Shown one piece after another: positions 63,391 to 64,000 of a stretch of 64,000 bases of DNA. Both the position numbers and the translations under genes were made by a program. Where the stretch lies: assembly GCA_020634455.1 (NCBI GenBank), contig JACKBQ010000001.1:3286001-3350000 (forward strand), written 5' to 3'. Numbering within the stretch: position 1 is the first letter of the stretch; each line of letters opens with the position of its first letter. The notes beneath the pieces were generated by a model. That model ran no database searches. It saw only the letters and a list, made by a program, of their open reading frames with translations, and had not been told where the DNA came from. The DNA is from Ardenticatenaceae bacterium (GTDB taxonomy: Bacteria; Chloroflexota; Anaerolineae; Promineifilales; Promineifilaceae).

Positions 63391-64000
63391 ATGCACAAGC
63401 GACAATTGGCAATCCTGTTGACGCTGCTGGCGGCGCTTTTCCTGGCGGCGGGCAGCATGGCTACCCCCTCCGCAGCCGAAGAACCAGCAGCGGCGTTTAC
63501 CAAGCAGATAGCAGGACCCGGCAGTGAGGTGCTGGACGGCCGTTCCCAGCTACCAAACCCTGCCGATTTGGGGGTTCGTTCCCGTACGGCCATGATTCCG
63601 GTAACCTTTAGCCAGGCCGCCGACGGCAGCTGGCAATGGCAAGATGCGCTGGCGGTAGATGGCCTGAGCGAAATGTCCATCATGGTGCTGAGTCCAGACG
63701 CGGCTAACTGGAAGATGACGGTGCAATCCCCGGCAGGCGCGACGCTGCGGCTTGGCCGGGGCATTGATCAGGCAGGTGTGGTGCAGCGCACCGGGCAAAT
63801 CGGGCTGGAGCAGAATGCATTTTCGGGCGATATTTACACATTTGCCCGGCCTGCCCGTGGTGAATGGCAGGTGTCGGTGCAAACGGCCGTTGTCCCCACC
63901 AGCGCTGATGCCCCCAGCGGCTACTTGCTGCTCTCCAATGACAGCCCATACCAAATTTACGCCCATCTGAGCAGCTACAATTTGTGGACCCACAGCCAGA
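63391..64000 (+). CDS. Secreted protein of unknown function, 3' end beyond the window
   Basis: 203 residues visible from ATG 63391 with AAGGAG upstream. Signal peptide about 1-29 (LLTLLAALFLAAGSMATPSAA) followed by a beta-rich extracytoplasmic region (VLDGRSQLPNPADLG, IMVLSPDAANWKM, YTFARPARGEWQVSVQ) resembling Ig/PPC-like modules. No catalytic motif yet. Two ACGGCCGT copies. Confidence 0.7.
   Translation, partial: MHKRQLAILLTLLAALFLAAGSMATPSAAEEPAAAFTKQIAGPGSEVLDGRSQLPNPADLGVRSRTAMIPVTFSQAADGSWQWQDALAVDGLSEMSIMVLSPDAANWKMTVQSPAGATLRLGRGIDQAGVVQRTGQIGLEQNAFSGDIYTFARPARGEWQVSVQTAVVPTSADAPSGYLLLSNDSPYQIYAHLSSYNLWTHSQ

Larger units (their letters stand above)
1..64000. repeat. Highly iterated palindrome ACGGCCGT (HIP-like), about 110 copies
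   Basis: The exact octamer ACGGCCGT is seen about 110 times by eye, for example at 294, 361, 2471, 2605, 2746, 4591, 6274, 10711, 15138, 21475, 21484, 24561, 30625, 36091, 40641, 46041, 46058, 53192, 59188 and 63882. Flanks are usually A/T, giving AACGGCCGTT or TACGGCCGTA forms. At about 55% GC an octamer of this composition is expected one to two times in 64 kb. Copies lie in genes on both strands, in all frames, and in spacers. Near variants (tCGGCCGT, ACGGCCGC, ACGGCCGA) also occur but are fewer. The largest gaps are about 2 kb, over the rodZ-like region (with the IS nearby) and over ettA. Confidence 0.93.

Noticed and set aside
1..64000. tRNA or rRNA genes
   Set aside because: None recognised by eye in the spacers; a tRNAscan run would settle small RNA genes.

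Overview
The window looks like chromosomal DNA of a Chloroflexota bacterium (Anaerolineae/Ardenticatenia-like). This is an inference from gene families: a MutL/GlmL-type ASKHA ATPase inside an operon of multi-zinc-ribbon and membrane proteins, secreted proteins with Chloroflexota-style architectures, Pr6Pr and PspA/PspC proteins, many hybrid histidine kinases, and a three-component molybdenum hydroxylase. No rRNA, tRNA, CRISPR array or prophage was recognised. One IS5-family (IS427-like) insertion sequence is present at about 18.4-19.2 kb.

The most striking property is not a gene. The 8-bp palindrome ACGGCCGT, often extended to AACGGCCGTT, occurs about 110 times by eye count, roughly every 580 bp, in coding and non-coding DNA and in all reading frames. 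Chance at this base composition predicts one or two copies. It behaves like the cyanobacterial HIP1 element and leaves recurrent tripeptides (TAV, NGR/DGR, RPF) in most proteins. The IS element has no copy.

Layout. 1-2 kb: partial diacylglycerol kinase-like gene and an acyltransferase. 2.2-10.5 kb: tight operon of unknown function (small protein, three to four membrane proteins, a 1043-residue zinc-ribbon scaffold with about 16 W-centred repeats, a MutL-like ATPase and a KOW-containing protein), followed by an LPXTG-type surface protein. 11.6-17.3 kb: a double REC/HK hybrid kinase, PspA, a TPR/zinc-ribbon membrane protein and a coiled-coil membrane protein. 17.4-19.2 kb: XRE regulator with two small membrane proteins, then the IS. 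19.4-22.4 kb: rplI, RodZ-like protein, rimO. 22.4-25.6 kb: small genes, then a TlpA-like thioredoxin and an Lgt-like protein. 25.8-34 kb: hybrid kinase, secreted proteins, metG and ettA. 34.1-36.2 kb: a possible conflict-system protein (SLOG/TIR-like domain plus effector-associated domain) and a response regulator with an altered receiver. 36.2-42.5 kb: two large secreted enzymes, an S8 protease and an ExeM/NucH-type nuclease. 42.6-50.5 kb: PAP2 phosphatase, two-component pair, PspC, NUDIX, and tandem beta-lactamase-fold proteins, one lacking the catalytic serine. 50.5-55.7 kb: small membrane proteins, a GH13 enzyme, a thioesterase. 55.8-63.3 kb: kinase/response-regulator pair, lipoprotein and the molybdenum hydroxylase operon. 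The window ends inside a secreted protein gene.

Gene spacers contain families of degenerate short-word repeats and long near-perfect hairpins. One such tract also appears in frame inside the molybdenum hydroxylase large-subunit gene.
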